64,000 nucleotides of DNA from the NCBI GenBank assembly GCA_000299115.1, contig CP003801.1, forward strand, positions 682,001 through 746,000, given 5' to 3'. The notes below the pieces were generated by a model. It was not told the DNA's origin, did not search any database, and saw only the letters and a list, made by a program, of their open reading frames with translations. Below are positions 1 to 8,956 of this stretch, in pieces (position 1 is the stretch's first letter; every line of letters starts with the position of its first letter). Source of the stretch: an alpha proteobacterium HIMB59. Its GTDB lineage: Bacteria; Pseudomonadota; Alphaproteobacteria; HIMB59. Both the position numbers and the translations under genes were made by a program.

Positions 1-1
1 T

Positions 2-787
2 CTCCATTGGGTCATTAAATATCTAAAAAAAAATAATATTAAAAATATTTATAAGCATTTTTTATTTATCACTGAAAATAAAAATAATTATTTAAATAAT
101 TTTGCTCAGAAAAACAATATAAGAACATTTGAACATGACCCACAAATTGGTGGGAGGTTTAGTATTTTTTCAATCACAGCTCTTTTACCAATTATTGCTA
201 TGGGCTACTCTTTAGGAAGTCTTATTAATTCTTTCAAAAAAGCCAAAGAATTAATTAAAAAAAACCACAAAAAACTGGCATTAAATATTATTTCTTCGCA
301 AGTTTATGAAAAAAACAAAGGTCTTAATATTGTAGTTGGTCTAAATTATCACGATAAATTACGAACTCTAAACGAATGGTACCGTCAAATTTTTGCTGAA
401 AGTCTTGGTAAAAATAAAAAAGCAATTAATTATGTAAGCGCCTTTGGATCAATTGATCAGCATAGTCAATTTCAACTCTTTATTGACGGCCCAAGGGATA
501 AACAATTTATTTTTTTTAAAATAAAAAATTCTATAAAACCAATAAATTCTATCCAAGATCTTCTTCTTAATCATAATCTCTTATCTACTCTAGAAAAGGG
601 AGCTATTAAAACTTTAGAATTAGAAAAATTTTTAGTTAATCAAATAATAATAGATGATAATTTTGAAGATTATTCTTACCTTTTAATCTATTTGATTTTT
701 GATATTTATCTGAGAGCAAAAATTGAAAAAATTAATTTTTTAGATCAACCTGCAGTTGAAGTTTTAAAGAAAAATACTAGAGCGTAA
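2..787 (+). CDS. pgi: Glucose-6-phosphate isomerase, C-terminal part (5' end outside window)
   Basis: Glucose-6-phosphate isomerase interconverts glucose-6-phosphate and fructose-6-phosphate in the cytosol. The reading frame is open from base 2, so the N-terminus lies outside the window. The visible 261 residues include an IGGRFS motif near residue 51, matching the conserved (V/I)GGR(F/Y)S signature of the family, and end with the typical DQPAVE segment near the C-terminus. An internal ATG at 200 is not the real start because clear homology continues upstream of it. The next gene follows within a few bases and probably shares its transcript. The assignment is by recognised motifs and is fairly secure despite truncation. 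Confidence 0.85.
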   Translation, partial: LHWVIKYLKKNNIKNIYKHFLFITENKNNYLNNFAQKNNIRTFEHDPQIGGRFSIFSITALLPIIAMGYSLGSLINSFKKAKELIKKNHKKLALNIISSQVYEKNKGLNIVVGLNYHDKLRTLNEWYRQIFAESLGKNKKAINYVSAFGSIDQHSQFQLFIDGPRDKQFIFFKIKNSIKPINSIQDLLLNHNLLSTLEKGAIKTLELEKFLVNQIIIDDNFEDYSYLLIYLIFDIYLRAKIEKINFLDQPAVEVLKKNTRA

Positions 788-788
788 C

Positions 789-1082
789 CTGTTAGAAAAA
801 TTAATAAAACTATTTAAAGCTAAGTCTTTTTTTCATTTAATTAAAATTTTTATTGTATTTGCTTTAGCAGGATCTTTATCGGTCATTATTTCTGATCCAA
901 TTTTAAAGATCATTAATTTAAACGAAATTATTACTTTTTATCCTCTTTATTTATTTATCAGATTAATAATAATTTTTCCTTTATATCAAGTAACTTTAAT
1001 GGGTGTCTCATTTTGCTTTGGTGAATATAATTATTTTAAAAAATTTATGATTAAATTCTTAAATTATTTTAAGTTTCGTTAA
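789..1082 (+). CDS. Small DUF6787-like membrane protein
   Basis: A 97-codon open frame fills the gap between pgi and rsmD. The product begins LEKLIKLF, has two hydrophobic segments (about residues 17-36 and 48-70), and ends with a GEYNYFKKF motif followed by a basic tail. This matches my memory of the DUF6787 family of small inner-membrane proteins, which end in a similar FG(Q/E)xxFFxxF block; the function is unknown. No ATG, GTG or TTG lies at the expected N-terminus, so the CTG at 789 is my best guess and initiation is uncertain. The TAA stop interlocks with the rsmD stop in a shared TTAA (1079-1082). Probably translated with pgi. Confidence 0.6.
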   Translation: MLEKLIKLFKAKSFFHLIKIFIVFALAGSLSVIISDPILKIINLNEIITFYPLYLFIRLIIIFPLYQVTLMGVSFCFGEYNYFKKFMIKFLNYFKFR

Positions 1083-1609
1083 TTATTTCTAAAAAAAAGA
1101 ATTTTTTTATTTTTATAATTTTTAGAAAAAACTAAATTTTCATTAGATATATTTTGATTAGACTCATAGATCACAAGACATTTTTTTGAGAGCTTTGGTA
1201 AAATATTTATTTTAAATAAATTAAAGTCATAATTATATGGAGGGTCCACATAGATAATATTGCAATTTTCAATTAACGATTCTGAATGTTTAAAAATATC
1301 AGTTTGATGAATTTCATAATTGTCATTTGGAATATTTTTTAAAAAAATCTTAAGTGTATTTAAGTTTTGAATTGATAAATCATTGAAAATGACTTTTTGG
1401 GCACCTCTAGAAAGTGCCTCAATCCCCATAGACCCTGTCCCACAAAATAAGTCTCCAAATGTGCTTTCTGCTAAGTTCACATTGAGTTCATTGTTGTGCT
1501 GTATAAGATTGAAGACATCCTCTCTTATTCTAGAAAGAGTGGGCCTATAATCATGAGTTTTTAAAATGGGTATTACCCTTCCTTTTAAAGTCCCACTAAT
1601 AACTCTCAT
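1079..1609 (-). CDS. rsmD: 16S rRNA (guanine(966)-N2)-methyltransferase RsmD
   Basis: RsmD methylates G966 of 16S rRNA during 30S assembly, using S-adenosylmethionine. The 176-residue protein starts MRVISGTLKGR, the characteristic RsmD opening. It contains an RPT motif near residue 23, a FGDLFCGTGSMGIEAL SAM-binding loop at about residues 51-66 and the catalytic VDPPYNYD (DPPY) motif at about residues 122-129. Length is normal to slightly short. It overlaps the 3' end of the pseudouridine synthase gene upstream by 14 bases, so the two are probably translationally coupled; both modify rRNA. Confidence 0.93.
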   Translation of the reverse strand: MRVISGTLKGRVIPILKTHDYRPTLSRIREDVFNLIQHNNELNVNLAESTFGDLFCGTGSMGIEALSRGAQKVIFNDLSIQNLNTLKIFLKNIPNDNYEIHQTDIFKHSESLIENCNIIYVDPPYNYDFNLFKINILPKLSKKCLVIYESNQNISNENLVFSKNYKNKKILFFRNN

Positions 1610-2282
1610 GTATTGTCATTTCTTTATATTTAGATATCGGGATAGTTTTCACTTTGTATTGACCAAAAGAAATTCTTTTTAATCTCTCCACTTTTAAATT
1701 AAATATCTCACATATATTTCTAATTTCTCTATTTTTTCCCTCTGTTAATTCAAACCTAAGCGTATGCTTATTTTTATCTGTATGAGTTAAAGATACATGG
1801 GGATTTTTATATATTTTTGCTGCATAAATTTTTTTATTCAGAGCTTTAAGCTTTAAATCATTAAAAGATCCAATAACGTTTACCACATAGACTCTTTTGA
1901 TATTTGATTTAGGAGACTCCAGTTTTCTTTTATAGGTAGTGCTATCAGTTAATAATAACAATCCCTCTGAATTATAATCTAATCTACCAATATAATGATA
2001 ATTTTTAAATTTTTTTGGAAGGTAATCATAAACAATTGTCCTATTTTTTTCATCACTCCTTGAGGTAATACACCCTTTAGGCTTATGAAATAAAAGAAGA
2101 TTTACTTTTTTTTCAATTGGCTTATTGAGACTAATGATATCTTTTTCTTGTACTACTAAATATGGCCTTGATTCAATATTATCATTTAATAAAACTTTTT
2201 TGTTTTTAATCAAGTCCTCTGCTTTTTTTCGAGAAATTTGAAACTTTTCAGAAAGTAATTTACTAAATGTTTTTTTTGACAT
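1596..2282 (-). CDS. rluB: RsuA/RluB-family pseudouridine synthase
   Basis: This enzyme isomerises a specific uridine in ribosomal RNA to pseudouridine. The 228-residue protein has an N-terminal S4 RNA-binding domain (about residues 1-60) and a catalytic domain with the motif GRLDYNSEGLLLLTD around residues 100-115, which carries the catalytic Asp. A second family motif, EGKNREIRN, lies near residue 185. I chose the ATG at 2282; a TTG at 2291 would add three residues. The 5' end overlaps the amidotransferase gene and the 3' end overlaps rsmD. RluB is most likely, but RsuA or RluE/F specificity cannot be separated by eye. Confidence 0.85.
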   Translation of the reverse strand: MSKKTFSKLLSEKFQISRKKAEDLIKNKKVLLNDNIESRPYLVVQEKDIISLNKPIEKKVNLLLFHKPKGCITSRSDEKNRTIVYDYLPKKFKNYHYIGRLDYNSEGLLLLTDSTTYKRKLESPKSNIKRVYVVNVIGSFNDLKLKALNKKIYAAKIYKNPHVSLTHTDKNKHTLRFELTEGKNREIRNICEIFNLKVERLKRISFGQYKVKTIPISKYKEMTIHESY

Positions 2283-2970
2283 GATTGACAAAATCTTGAA
2301 TAAAATTTTTATCGAAGTCAGTTATTAAAAATTCGGGGTGCCACTGCGCTCCTACACAATAATAATGACTCTGGTGTTTAAATCCTTCTATAATTCCATC
2401 AGGAGCTGTGCCAGTAACAGTCAAGTTATTGCCTAATTTGTCAACTCCCTGATGATGAGCGCTATTAATAAAGGTTATTTTATTGTTAGTAAATTTTTTA
2501 AGAGGGGAGTCTTTTGGAAAAGTAATTTCATGACTTGTTTCATCTCTTGGATTCGGTTGTTCGTGTTCAATATTCGATTGAATATCTTGGATTAAAGAAC
2601 CACCAAAATAGACATTCAATAATTGACAGCCACCACATATTCCAAGAATTGGCTTATTTGTGGGAATAAATTGATCAATTAATTTCATCTCAAAATCTGT
2701 TCTTTCAGGGATAGTTTGAACCTTTTCTGATGTAATTTCTTGTCCATAAAAACTAGGATCAATATCAAAGTCACCACCAGATATAACAATTCCATCTAAA
2801 AAATCTAAATCAGGAAGTGATTTAGTAAGAGGTAAAATGATTGGCATGCAATCAAATATTTCAAGACATTCTGTATAATGTCTTCGTAAAGCGAACCAAG
2901 GATATTTTGAATAAGAGTTAACTTTCTCTTGGTAATCAGTTGTGATACCAATGATAGGAATTTTATTCAT
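2263..2970 (-). CDS. Gamma-glutamyl-gamma-aminobutyrate hydrolase family protein (peptidase C26)
   Basis: A class I glutamine amidotransferase-like hydrolase of the PuuD/C26 family, which in characterised members cleaves gamma-glutamyl amides such as gamma-glutamyl-GABA. Visible motifs are the opening IPIIGIT, VISGGDFDIDP near residue 62, the nucleophile elbow GICGGCQLLNV (about residues 109-119) with its catalytic Cys, and the C-terminal GAQWHPEF, which supplies catalytic His and Glu. The 235-residue length is normal. It heads a minus-strand operon with rluB and rsmD. Its ATG lies one base from the divergent tadA start. Substrate is inferred only from family. Confidence 0.85.
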   Translation of the reverse strand: MNKIPIIGITTDYQEKVNSYSKYPWFALRRHYTECLEIFDCMPIILPLTKSLPDLDFLDGIVISGGDFDIDPSFYGQEITSEKVQTIPERTDFEMKLIDQFIPTNKPILGICGGCQLLNVYFGGSLIQDIQSNIEHEQPNPRDETSHEITFPKDSPLKKFTNNKITFINSAHHQGVDKLGNNLTVTGTAPDGIIEGFKHQSHYYCVGAQWHPEFLITDFDKNFIQDFVNHVKKNI

Positions 2971-2971
2971 T

Positions 2972-3397
2972 ATGAAGACAGTAACAGATTTTCTTCAAGT
3001 TGTATTGGACCAAAGTCAGCAAGCATTAAAAAAAAATGAAATCCCAGTTGGGGCGGTTATTTATGATCCAAAAAAAATGACCTTAATTTCCAAAGCTCAT
3101 AATAAAGAATTATCATCTAAGGACCCAACATCCCATGCAGAAATCTTATGCATTAGAAAAGCTTGCAAAAAATTAAATCAAAAAAGATTGGATGGTTTAA
3201 TAATGATCACCTATCTCGAACCTTGTAATATGTGCAAAGAAGTCATTAAGTCAGCAAGAATAAAAGAGGTGAGGTTTATTTTTAGCAATCAAAACCCTTC
3301 GAGAAAAACAATAAAAAAAATTTTATATCAAAAATTAGAAACAAATGAGGAAAATTTAGTAAAAATATTTTTTAAAAAAAAAAGAATTAAAAACTAG
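2972..3397 (+). CDS. tadA: tRNA-specific adenosine deaminase TadA
   Basis: TadA deaminates adenosine 34 of tRNA-Arg(ACG) to inosine. The 141-residue protein carries the zinc-dependent deaminase signature: HAE at about residue 56 (Zn ligand His and catalytic Glu) and PCNMC at about residues 87-91 (two Zn ligand Cys). I chose the ATG at 2972, whose product MKTVTDFLQ fits the family N-terminus; an in-frame ATG at 2942 lies inside the divergent amidotransferase gene and adds an unlikely leader. The last 11 bases overlap the convergent purD gene. A guanine deaminase is a less likely alternative given the length and motifs. Confidence 0.9.
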   Translation: MKTVTDFLQVVLDQSQQALKKNEIPVGAVIYDPKKMTLISKAHNKELSSKDPTSHAEILCIRKACKKLNQKRLDGLIMITYLEPCNMCKEVIKSARIKEVRFIFSNQNPSRKTIKKILYQKLETNEENLVKIFFKKKRIKN

Positions 3398-4649
3398 CAC
3401 CAATATCTTTTCGATAGTATTTCTGATCCCAATCTATTTTTTCAGCAATTTGATAAACTTTATTTCTACATTCCTCATAGGTATTCCCTAGAGCTACAAG
3501 CGATAAAACTCTTCCACCATTAGTTAAAATATTTTCATCAATTTTTTTAGTGGCAGCATGAAAAATATAAAAATGATCATCGTTAGGAAATTCATTTAAA
3601 TTTCTTATCTGAGTATCTTTTGGGTACTGATTCGGATATCCTGAAGTTGCCAAAATTAGACAAATTGATTTTTTATCACTATCAAATTCTATGTCAGCAT
3701 ATTCAAGATTTTTTGTAGCTGTTGCATGAGCTAAAGATAAAAAATCTGAATTCAACCTTAATGATATACTTTGTATTTCAGGATCTCCAAATCGAGTATT
3801 ATATTCTAATAAAAAGGGGTTATTCTCCTTGTCAACCATAATTCCAAAAAATAACACCCCTTGAAAATCGATTTCATCTATTTTTAGCCCATTGATAGTT
3901 TTTTCGATAATCTGTGATTGAATTCTCTCCATAAGTTTGTCATTTAAGATTGGAGCTGGGCTGACTGTCCCCATTCCGCCTGTATTTGGTCCTGTGTCAT
4001 TGTCTCCAATTCTTTTATAGTCTTGGGCAGAACTGAAATTTAAATAATTTTTCCCGTCTGTTATCGTAAAAAAACTAAGCTCTTTTCCTTCTAAAAAATC
4101 CTCAATGACAACTTTATTGTTTTCTTTGCTAAAGATTTTTTCTTCGAAGACTTTAGAGCATGCATCAATAGCTTCTTGTTGATTAGTGCAAACAAAAACA
4201 CCTTTTCCAGCTGCCAGACCATCATATTTCACAACAATAGACCCATTCCTTTGCTCTAAATAAGTTTTAGCAGATTCAAAGGTAGTAAATGTCTCGGAGC
4301 GAGCAGTTGGTATGTTATGAGATTTGCAAAATTCTTTCATAAATTCCTTGGATGACTCTAATTTTGCACCATGATCATCTGGGCCGAAAACATTAAAATT
4401 AAGTTTTCTTAATTTACCAGCTAAATTTTCTGATAAGTAGTTTTCTGGACCTATAATTATAAGATCAGGATTTATTTTTTGACATTCTTCAATTATTTCA
4501 TCTGAATTACTAATATTTTTACATTCAGCAATTTGACTAATGCCAAAATTCCCTGGAAAGCAATATAGTTTCTCGCACAAATAAGATTTTTCAATCAAAC
4601 GACATAAAGCATGCTCTCGAGCACCAGAACCTATAACTATGACATTCAT
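3387..4649 (-). CDS. purD: Phosphoribosylamine--glycine ligase (GARS)
   Basis: PurD joins 5-phosphoribosylamine and glycine with ATP hydrolysis, the second step of de novo purine synthesis. The 420-residue protein starts MNVIVIGSGAREHAL, the typical PurD opening with its glycine-rich loop. The ATP-grasp segment VKYDGLAAGKGV lies near residues 140-151, and the GPNTGGMGTVSPAP and EYNTRFGDPE motifs follow at about 220-235 and 284-293, the latter with metal-binding residues. Length is normal. In alphaproteobacteria purD often sits divergent to xseA, as here, with only 24 bases between start codons. Confidence 0.96.
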   Translation of the reverse strand: MNVIVIGSGAREHALCRLIEKSYLCEKLYCFPGNFGISQIAECKNISNSDEIIEECQKINPDLIIIGPENYLSENLAGKLRKLNFNVFGPDDHGAKLESSKEFMKEFCKSHNIPTARSETFTTFESAKTYLEQRNGSIVVKYDGLAAGKGVFVCTNQQEAIDACSKVFEEKIFSKENNKVVIEDFLEGKELSFFTITDGKNYLNFSSAQDYKRIGDNDTGPNTGGMGTVSPAPILNDKLMERIQSQIIEKTINGLKIDEIDFQGVLFFGIMVDKENNPFLLEYNTRFGDPEIQSISLRLNSDFLSLAHATATKNLEYADIEFDSDKKSICLILATSGYPNQYPKDTQIRNLNEFPNDDHFYIFHAATKKIDENILTNGGRVLSLVALGNTYEECRNKVYQIAEKIDWDQKYYRKDIGASF

Positions 4650-4673
4650 TCTATTTTATGTATATTAAATTAC

Positions 4674-5993
4674 GTGAACAATATTCCTGAGTATACCGTA
4701 ACTCAACTTAATAGATCAATTAAAGAATTATTAGAAGAGAAATTTGATTATATAAAATTAATAGGAGAGTCTGGACCTATTACCATTGCCAATTCTGGAC
4801 ATGTATATTTTTCTATTAAAGAAAATGATGAGGTAATTTCTTGTATATGCTGGAAGGGAACTTATGAGAGATTAGAAATCAATCTTGAGGAAGGAACTGA
4901 ATATAACTTTTTTGGAAGAGTTACCTCTTACTCTAAGTTTGGGCGATCAGTTTATCAGCTGATAATTGATCAGGTGGAATACAGCGGTGATGGATCTATT
5001 CTTAAATTAATTGAGAAAAGAAAAAAAGATTTAGAAAATTCAGGATATTTTAAAGAGGATCACAAATTAACAATTCCAAAATATCCAGAAAAAATAGGTA
5101 TTTTGACTTCAGCTACAGGATCTGTAATTCACGATATTATACATAGGATAGAAGACAGGTTTCCTTTAACAAATTTAGAAGTTTATCCAATCCCTGTTCA
5201 AGGAAAAAAAACTCATTCAGAAATAATACAATATTTGGACTTAATAGAAAACAATACTCCTAAACCTGATTTAATTATTTTTGCAAGGGGAGGCGGTTCA
5301 CTTGAAGAAATGATGCCATTCAACGAACCCGAATTGATTAAAAGAGTTTATGACTTAAAAATACCTTCAATTTCTGCAATAGGTCATGAAACAGATTACA
5401 CGCTTCTAGATCTTGTTTGTGATTTAAGAGCCCCAACCCCTACGGCAGCAGCAGAACTATCTGTGCCTGATAAAAGAGAAATTTTAAAAGACTTAAAAAA
5501 TTTCGAAATAGATTATTTTATTAATATAAAACAAAAAATTACATTGCCGGAAAAAGTAATATTAAACTTTTCCAGCTCAATGAATTTTCTTTCAAGCAAA
5601 ATTTATAAAACTGAAAACACACTTTCAAATTATATTTCTAATAATTTAGAGTCGATAAAAGAAAATTTAAATAGTCTAAAAATTATTGTTAATGAAAATT
5701 ACATGAAAATTACAGAATATAGTCCAAAACAAAAAATTGAAATTACCCAAAATAAAATAATATCTTTAGCAAAAAATAATCAAATTTTTATAAAAAATAA
5801 AATTAATTCTATTCATCAAAATATTTCTTTATTGAAAAGAATAATTCAAAACTCATCCGTAGAAAAAAACTTAAAAAAAGGCTATTCCATTTTAAAATAT
5901 AAACAAAATCTAATTAAAGACTTAAAAACATTAAAAGGCGTTGACGAATTTTCAGTCAAAATGCATGATGGTGAAATCTTAATTAAAAAATAA
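4674..5993 (+). CDS. xseA: Exodeoxyribonuclease VII large subunit
   Basis: XseA is the catalytic large subunit of exonuclease VII, which degrades single-stranded DNA into oligonucleotides; the partner XseB is not in the window. The product opens VNNIPEYTVTQLNRSIK, the standard N-terminal OB-fold start, so I chose the GTG at 4674 (439 residues) over an ATG at 4611 inside purD. Family motifs include PKYPEKIGILTSATGSVIHDI near residues 123-143, ARGGGSLEEMMPFNEPE at about 204-220 and AIGHETD near 236. The C-terminal third is a long lysine-rich helical region, as expected. It ends three bases before the convergent acyltransferase gene. Confidence 0.94.
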   Translation: MNNIPEYTVTQLNRSIKELLEEKFDYIKLIGESGPITIANSGHVYFSIKENDEVISCICWKGTYERLEINLEEGTEYNFFGRVTSYSKFGRSVYQLIIDQVEYSGDGSILKLIEKRKKDLENSGYFKEDHKLTIPKYPEKIGILTSATGSVIHDIIHRIEDRFPLTNLEVYPIPVQGKKTHSEIIQYLDLIENNTPKPDLIIFARGGGSLEEMMPFNEPELIKRVYDLKIPSISAIGHETDYTLLDLVCDLRAPTPTAAAELSVPDKREILKDLKNFEIDYFINIKQKITLPEKVILNFSSSMNFLSSKIYKTENTLSNYISNNLESIKENLNSLKIIVNENYMKITEYSPKQKIEITQNKIISLAKNNQIFIKNKINSIHQNISLLKRIIQNSSVEKNLKKGYSILKYKQNLIKDLKTLKGVDEFSVKMHDGEILIKK

Positions 5994-5995
5994 AA

Positions 5996-6904
5996 TTATA
6001 GTCTCCATCTTTGATGGACCCATAACCATTGAGTTGGATTTTCTCTAATCCATTTTTCGAAATAGTCAGAGTGAACTTTTTCGACCAGGTTATTTGCTGA
6101 TAATTCCTTGTAGTCTTTAAAATAAAGAGGTTTTTCATATATAAATTTAAAATTCCCATTTTTTTGTCTAATTGAATAAATTGGGCAGATCATAGTTTGA
6201 TATTTTAAAGCAAGATTTGCAAAACCATCTGTTGCATATGCTTTTTTTCCAAAAAAGTTAATAACAGGGCCACTACTATCACGTTGATCTACCAATAATG
6301 CTAAGTCTTCATTATTTTTAAGCGCTTTAATCATATTTTTTGCGCTATCAGAACCTTTCTTATAAAAATATGCATTTTTTCTAATTCTATTTTTTTGAAT
6401 ATATTGATCAATTTTATGATTATTCGCATGTCTATAAACCGAGTGCAGTTTAAAACCAAGATTTAATAAATAATTTCTTGTAATTTCCCAGTTTCCTATA
6501 TGAGCAGAGATAAAAATTTTTGAACCTTGATATTCCTTAATTTCATTAAGGTATTTTTCATTTTCTACAGAAATAGCCTCCCAATTAAATTTATTTAAAT
6601 TAAAAAATTCAAAAAAGACTCTGCCGGTTTGACTTAAATTTTGTTTTGAAATCGATGATATAAGTGATTTTTCACAATCCAAATTTTCTAAATTTTTAGA
6701 GATTATATTTGAATATTTTGTGAATGGACCAAATGTAGAAACAAGAAAACTACCTAGATTAGAAGTCGTATTGAAGCTAAGTAATTTTAAAGTTTTATTA
6801 AGAATAACAAAAATTATAAATTCTATATTTTGAAATAATGTCTTAAATATATTTTTCAATTTCAGATGCCAAATCAGATTGGTTATTGGATACCATCTTG
6901 CCAT
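5996..6904 (-). CDS. lpxL: LpxL/HtrB-family lipid A acyltransferase
   Basis: This enzyme likely transfers a secondary acyl chain onto Kdo2-lipid IVA at the inner membrane. The 302-residue protein has one N-terminal hydrophobic anchor and the family motif HIGNWE at about residue 135, giving the catalytic H(x)4E pair. A VDQRDS segment follows near residue 204, and the C-terminal WLWVHQRW matches the family's end. It is the last gene of the lipid A operon after lpxK. The ATG at 6904 lies 62 bases inside lpxK; a TTG at 6859 would give a shorter overlap and may be the true start. LpxL versus LpxM or an acyl-specific variant cannot be settled by eye. Confidence 0.85.
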   Translation of the reverse strand: MARWYPITNLIWHLKLKNIFKTLFQNIEFIIFVILNKTLKLLSFNTTSNLGSFLVSTFGPFTKYSNIISKNLENLDCEKSLISSISKQNLSQTGRVFFEFFNLNKFNWEAISVENEKYLNEIKEYQGSKIFISAHIGNWEITRNYLLNLGFKLHSVYRHANNHKIDQYIQKNRIRKNAYFYKKGSDSAKNMIKALKNNEDLALLVDQRDSSGPVINFFGKKAYATDGFANLALKYQTMICPIYSIRQKNGNFKFIYEKPLYFKDYKELSANNLVEKVHSDYFEKWIRENPTQWLWVHQRWRL

Positions 6905-7802
6905 AAATAATTCCTACTGAACTTTTAAATTCTTTTGGAATTCTAAGATGATCTTTTTCAGTAGTAACAAGGAATGAGTCATTTTTATTAGCCTCATCTA
7001 ATAAATTAAACATATCATCTTGGGAATAGTGGTGATGATCAGGAAATTCTTTTGTAAGAGCAATATTTAAACCTTGATTATATAGCTGGTCAAAGAATTT
7101 TTTGTTAAATCCTAAACCAGCAAAGGGCATTAATTTTTTATCGCTTATTTCGGGTTTAATAGAAATTTCATAATTTATACTTTGTTGATATTGACCCTGA
7201 GAAATTTCAGGACAATTGTCCGTATTAACCAAAAAAACGATTTGGGATCGATTTAAGACACTATTAATTGACTCCCTGAGTGGCCCAGAAGGTATTATTA
7301 ATTTATTTCCAAAGGATTGAATAGAGTCATAAACATAAATATTAAGATTTTTGAATACATTGTATGATTGGAGTGCATCATCCAAAACTAATATATTTGC
7401 TCCATCTTTTTCTGCCATCGAGAAAGCACTATATTTGTTTTTACTCACCCATGTTGGATAATACTTTGACATCATAATCGCCTCATCTCCAACCAAAGAA
7501 AAGCTCATGTCTGGAGAAACTTTAATCACTTCGTTAGCAGAACCGCCATATCCTCTTGAAATTATATGAGGTTTATATCCAATTTTTTCCAGTATTTCGC
7601 AAACATAGATTACTGATGGAGTTTTACCAGAACCACCAATGATAGCGCTCCCAACAGCAATTACTGGAACTTTTGAACGAATAGGCTTCGCAAATTTTTT
7701 TTTAAATGACGTTCCTATTATCCAGAGCAAAGAAACTGGAAGGAGTAGTATAGCAAGAAAAGAAATTTTATTTTGATACCAAAACTTTGGAGCTTTTAGC
7801 AT
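6843..7802 (-). CDS. lpxK: Tetraacyldisaccharide 4'-kinase
   Basis: LpxK phosphorylates the 4' position of the lipid A disaccharide precursor using ATP at the inner membrane. The 319-residue protein has an N-terminal hydrophobic helix (about residues 13-30), a Walker A-like loop GGSGKTPSV at about residues 56-64, a SRGYGG motif near 81 and a DDALQ motif near 141. A C-terminal DHHHYSQDD block near residue 253 is also typical. Length matches the family. It overlaps waaA by 7 bases upstream and the acyltransferase downstream, within a six-gene lipid A transcript. Confidence 0.94.
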   Translation of the reverse strand: MLKAPKFWYQNKISFLAILLLPVSLLWIIGTSFKKKFAKPIRSKVPVIAVGSAIIGGSGKTPSVIYVCEILEKIGYKPHIISRGYGGSANEVIKVSPDMSFSLVGDEAIMMSKYYPTWVSKNKYSAFSMAEKDGANILVLDDALQSYNVFKNLNIYVYDSIQSFGNKLIIPSGPLRESINSVLNRSQIVFLVNTDNCPEISQGQYQQSINYEISIKPEISDKKLMPFAGLGFNKKFFDQLYNQGLNIALTKEFPDHHHYSQDDMFNLLDEANKNDSFLVTTEKDHLRIPKEFKSSVGIIYGKMVSNNQSDLASEIEKYI

Positions 7803-8956
7803 TCTTCAACCTTATCAATTATTGAACTTAATTGTTTAATATTGAAATTAAAATAATCTTTTATATTAGTTTCATTATCTAATTTCATATCAATATATTC
7901 ATTAATAGCAGATCCAATTTCTTGATTATTTTTTTCATTAAATACTTTAGCTAATGATAAACTTTCAAGATCTGTATAAATCTCTGAAAAATTATTTACA
8001 TATTGACCAGATAAAACAAAACATCCTTTTGATAGAGGTTCAATTGGATTTTGGCCACCATGCTCAAATAAAGAACCCCCCATAAATGTCAATTTTGAAT
8101 TTTCATAAGCAAAATCATTTTCTCCAAATTTTTCTATAATAAAAACTTTATTTGAGTAAAAATTTTTAATCATTGATTTTAGCTTTGAACTGAAATGTAT
8201 ATGTCTTGGTATAATAATTATCCGTTCAATAGAATTTAAATCTAAATTTTCAATTATTTGTATGACGTTTTCAAATTCCTCTTTATGAATACTAGCAAAA
8301 CAAATAATATTTTTTTTATCATTTTTTAAATTTAGTTTTTGGTAGAATTTCAAATTACCATTATACAATACCTCTCTATCAAAAATAATTTCAAATTTCT
8401 TTTTATCTTCTAAACCTTTTGCAAAGATTAAAGAATACTTGCTACCAAGAAGTTTAGAAAATGAAGAGAAGTTCTTCCATCTTGAGAATGACTTATTTGA
8501 AAGTCTACCGTTAACTAATATATTTTTAATTTTTTTATTATTTGAGATGGTAAGCCAGTTTGGCCAAATTTCTGAGTCGATCCAAATTATTTTCTTTATC
8601 TTAATATGGTGTAAAAATTTATTGATATTCCATCTAAAATCTAAGGGTAAAAAAATAACTGAATAATTTTGGTACTTTTGTTTTGCTAAATTATAAGAAG
8701 AAAGAGTAGAACATGTTAATAAAACTTTTTTGCTAGATAAATTTTCAATTAAATAATTAATGGAATTTAGTTCACCAATGCTTGCAAAATGAATTAAATA
8801 ATCAAAGTTATCAAATTGAGAAAAGTTATAGTTGCACAAAAACTTCTGACCAAATGATGTAAAACTTTCTTTATTAAAAATTATTCTAAAAGAAGCTATA
8901 AAAAAAATAATCGGAAAAAAAATTATCTGTAAAATATTATAACTAAAAATAATCAT
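7796..8956 (-). CDS. waaA: 3-deoxy-D-manno-octulosonic acid transferase (Kdo transferase)
   Basis: WaaA (KdtA) transfers Kdo residues from CMP-Kdo to lipid IVA. I chose the ATG at 8956 (386 residues) because an AGAGGA ribosome-binding site lies just upstream and the product then begins with the membrane anchor MIIFSYNILQ; an ATG at 8986 would add ten residues. The motif HFASIGELNS near residue 56 holds the probable catalytic Glu, and EIWPNWL near 128 and NGRLSNKS near 147 are family hallmarks. The late FMGGSLFEHGGQNPIEP segment is the CMP-Kdo-binding region. Neighbours lpxK and the DUF374 gene fit its role. Confidence 0.93.
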   Translation of the reverse strand: MIIFSYNILQIIFFPIIFFIASFRIIFNKESFTSFGQKFLCNYNFSQFDNFDYLIHFASIGELNSINYLIENLSSKKVLLTCSTLSSYNLAKQKYQNYSVIFLPLDFRWNINKFLHHIKIKKIIWIDSEIWPNWLTISNNKKIKNILVNGRLSNKSFSRWKNFSSFSKLLGSKYSLIFAKGLEDKKKFEIIFDREVLYNGNLKFYQKLNLKNDKKNIICFASIHKEEFENVIQIIENLDLNSIERIIIIPRHIHFSSKLKSMIKNFYSNKVFIIEKFGENDFAYENSKLTFMGGSLFEHGGQNPIEPLSKGCFVLSGQYVNNFSEIYTDLESLSLAKVFNEKNNQEIGSAINEYIDMKLDNETNIKDYFNFNIKQLSSIIDKVEEC